Shown piece after piece: positions 21,040 through 21,040 of a stretch of 21,040 nucleotides of DNA. The DNA comes from a virus: IMG/VR virus record IMGVR_UViG_3300027800_000055, positions 1 through 21,040 of that record. One strand, 5' to 3'. Position numbers and translations under genes: made by a program. The notes below the pieces were generated by a model. That model had not been told where the DNA came from. It was given only the letters and a program-made list of their open reading frames with translations, and made no database searches. The stretch's first letter is position 1, and each line of letters begins with the position of its first letter.

Positions 21040-21040
21040 G

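Noticed and set aside
1-21040. tRNA genes, CRISPR arrays, insertion sequences or attachment sites
   Set aside because: No cloverleaf, regularly spaced repeats, transposase or integrase text, or long direct repeats were seen; genes are packed with hardly any gap over 100 nt.

Overview
This window is a virion-structure, packaging and lysis segment of a tailed bacteriophage with siphovirus-type tail genes. It may come from a free phage or a prophage; nothing here decides which. Every gene I can support lies on the minus strand, so transcription runs from position 21040 down to 1. I see no tRNA, rRNA, CRISPR array, insertion sequence, integrase or host gene. Base composition is moderately GC-rich. 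The host cannot be named from the sequence. One clue is that GATC and GANTC both appear to be completely absent, while CCWGG is strongly over-represented.

Layout in transcription order. (1) 21040-18957: small pre-packaging genes. These are the tail end of an unknown protein, a possible winged-helix protein with a zinc knuckle, several small unknown or zinc-ribbon proteins, a 25-residue membrane peptide, and a PD-(D/E)XK nuclease resembling DUF1064 proteins. (2) 19000-16395: DNA packaging. A terminase small subunit with an N-terminal zinc-finger-like segment is followed by a peptide deformylase, a 35-residue membrane protein and the large terminase. (3) 16337-12352: head genes, namely portal, minor capsid (MuF/SPP1 gp7-like), scaffold and major capsid, ending at a strong terminator. 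(4) 12261-9944: an accessory block with a GT-B glycosyltransferase, an FkbM-type methyltransferase and a small unknown protein. (5) 9902-7465: head-tail joining proteins, a tail terminator-like protein, a Com-like zinc ribbon and the major tail protein. (6) 7440-3013: tail assembly chaperones made through a probable -1 frameshift, then tape measure, Dit and tail hub, closed by a second terminator. (7) 2952-1: fibre or baseplate protein, a membrane-anchored coiled-coil protein, a C39-type cysteine peptidase and the start of a second fibre-like gene.

The genes form a tight polycistronic series with many ATGA or TAATG stop/start overlaps. It is broken by two intrinsic terminators (about 12291-12327 and 2995-3029). 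Three promoters share an extended -10 box, TGnTATAAT, and a conserved CGG downstream of it; they precede portal, head-tail connector and fibre. A fourth, different promoter candidate (TTGCAA-17-TACACT) precedes scaffold and major capsid, which would favour strong capsid expression.

The most unusual points are: the zero GATC/GANTC content; peptide deformylase inserted between the terminase subunits; the glycosyltransferase plus FkbM pair directly behind the capsid gene, with an extra domain fused to the glycosyltransferase; the shared promoter motif; and the A7 slippery site in the tail chaperone genes. All functions are read from motifs and gene order. No database search was run, and counts were made by eye.
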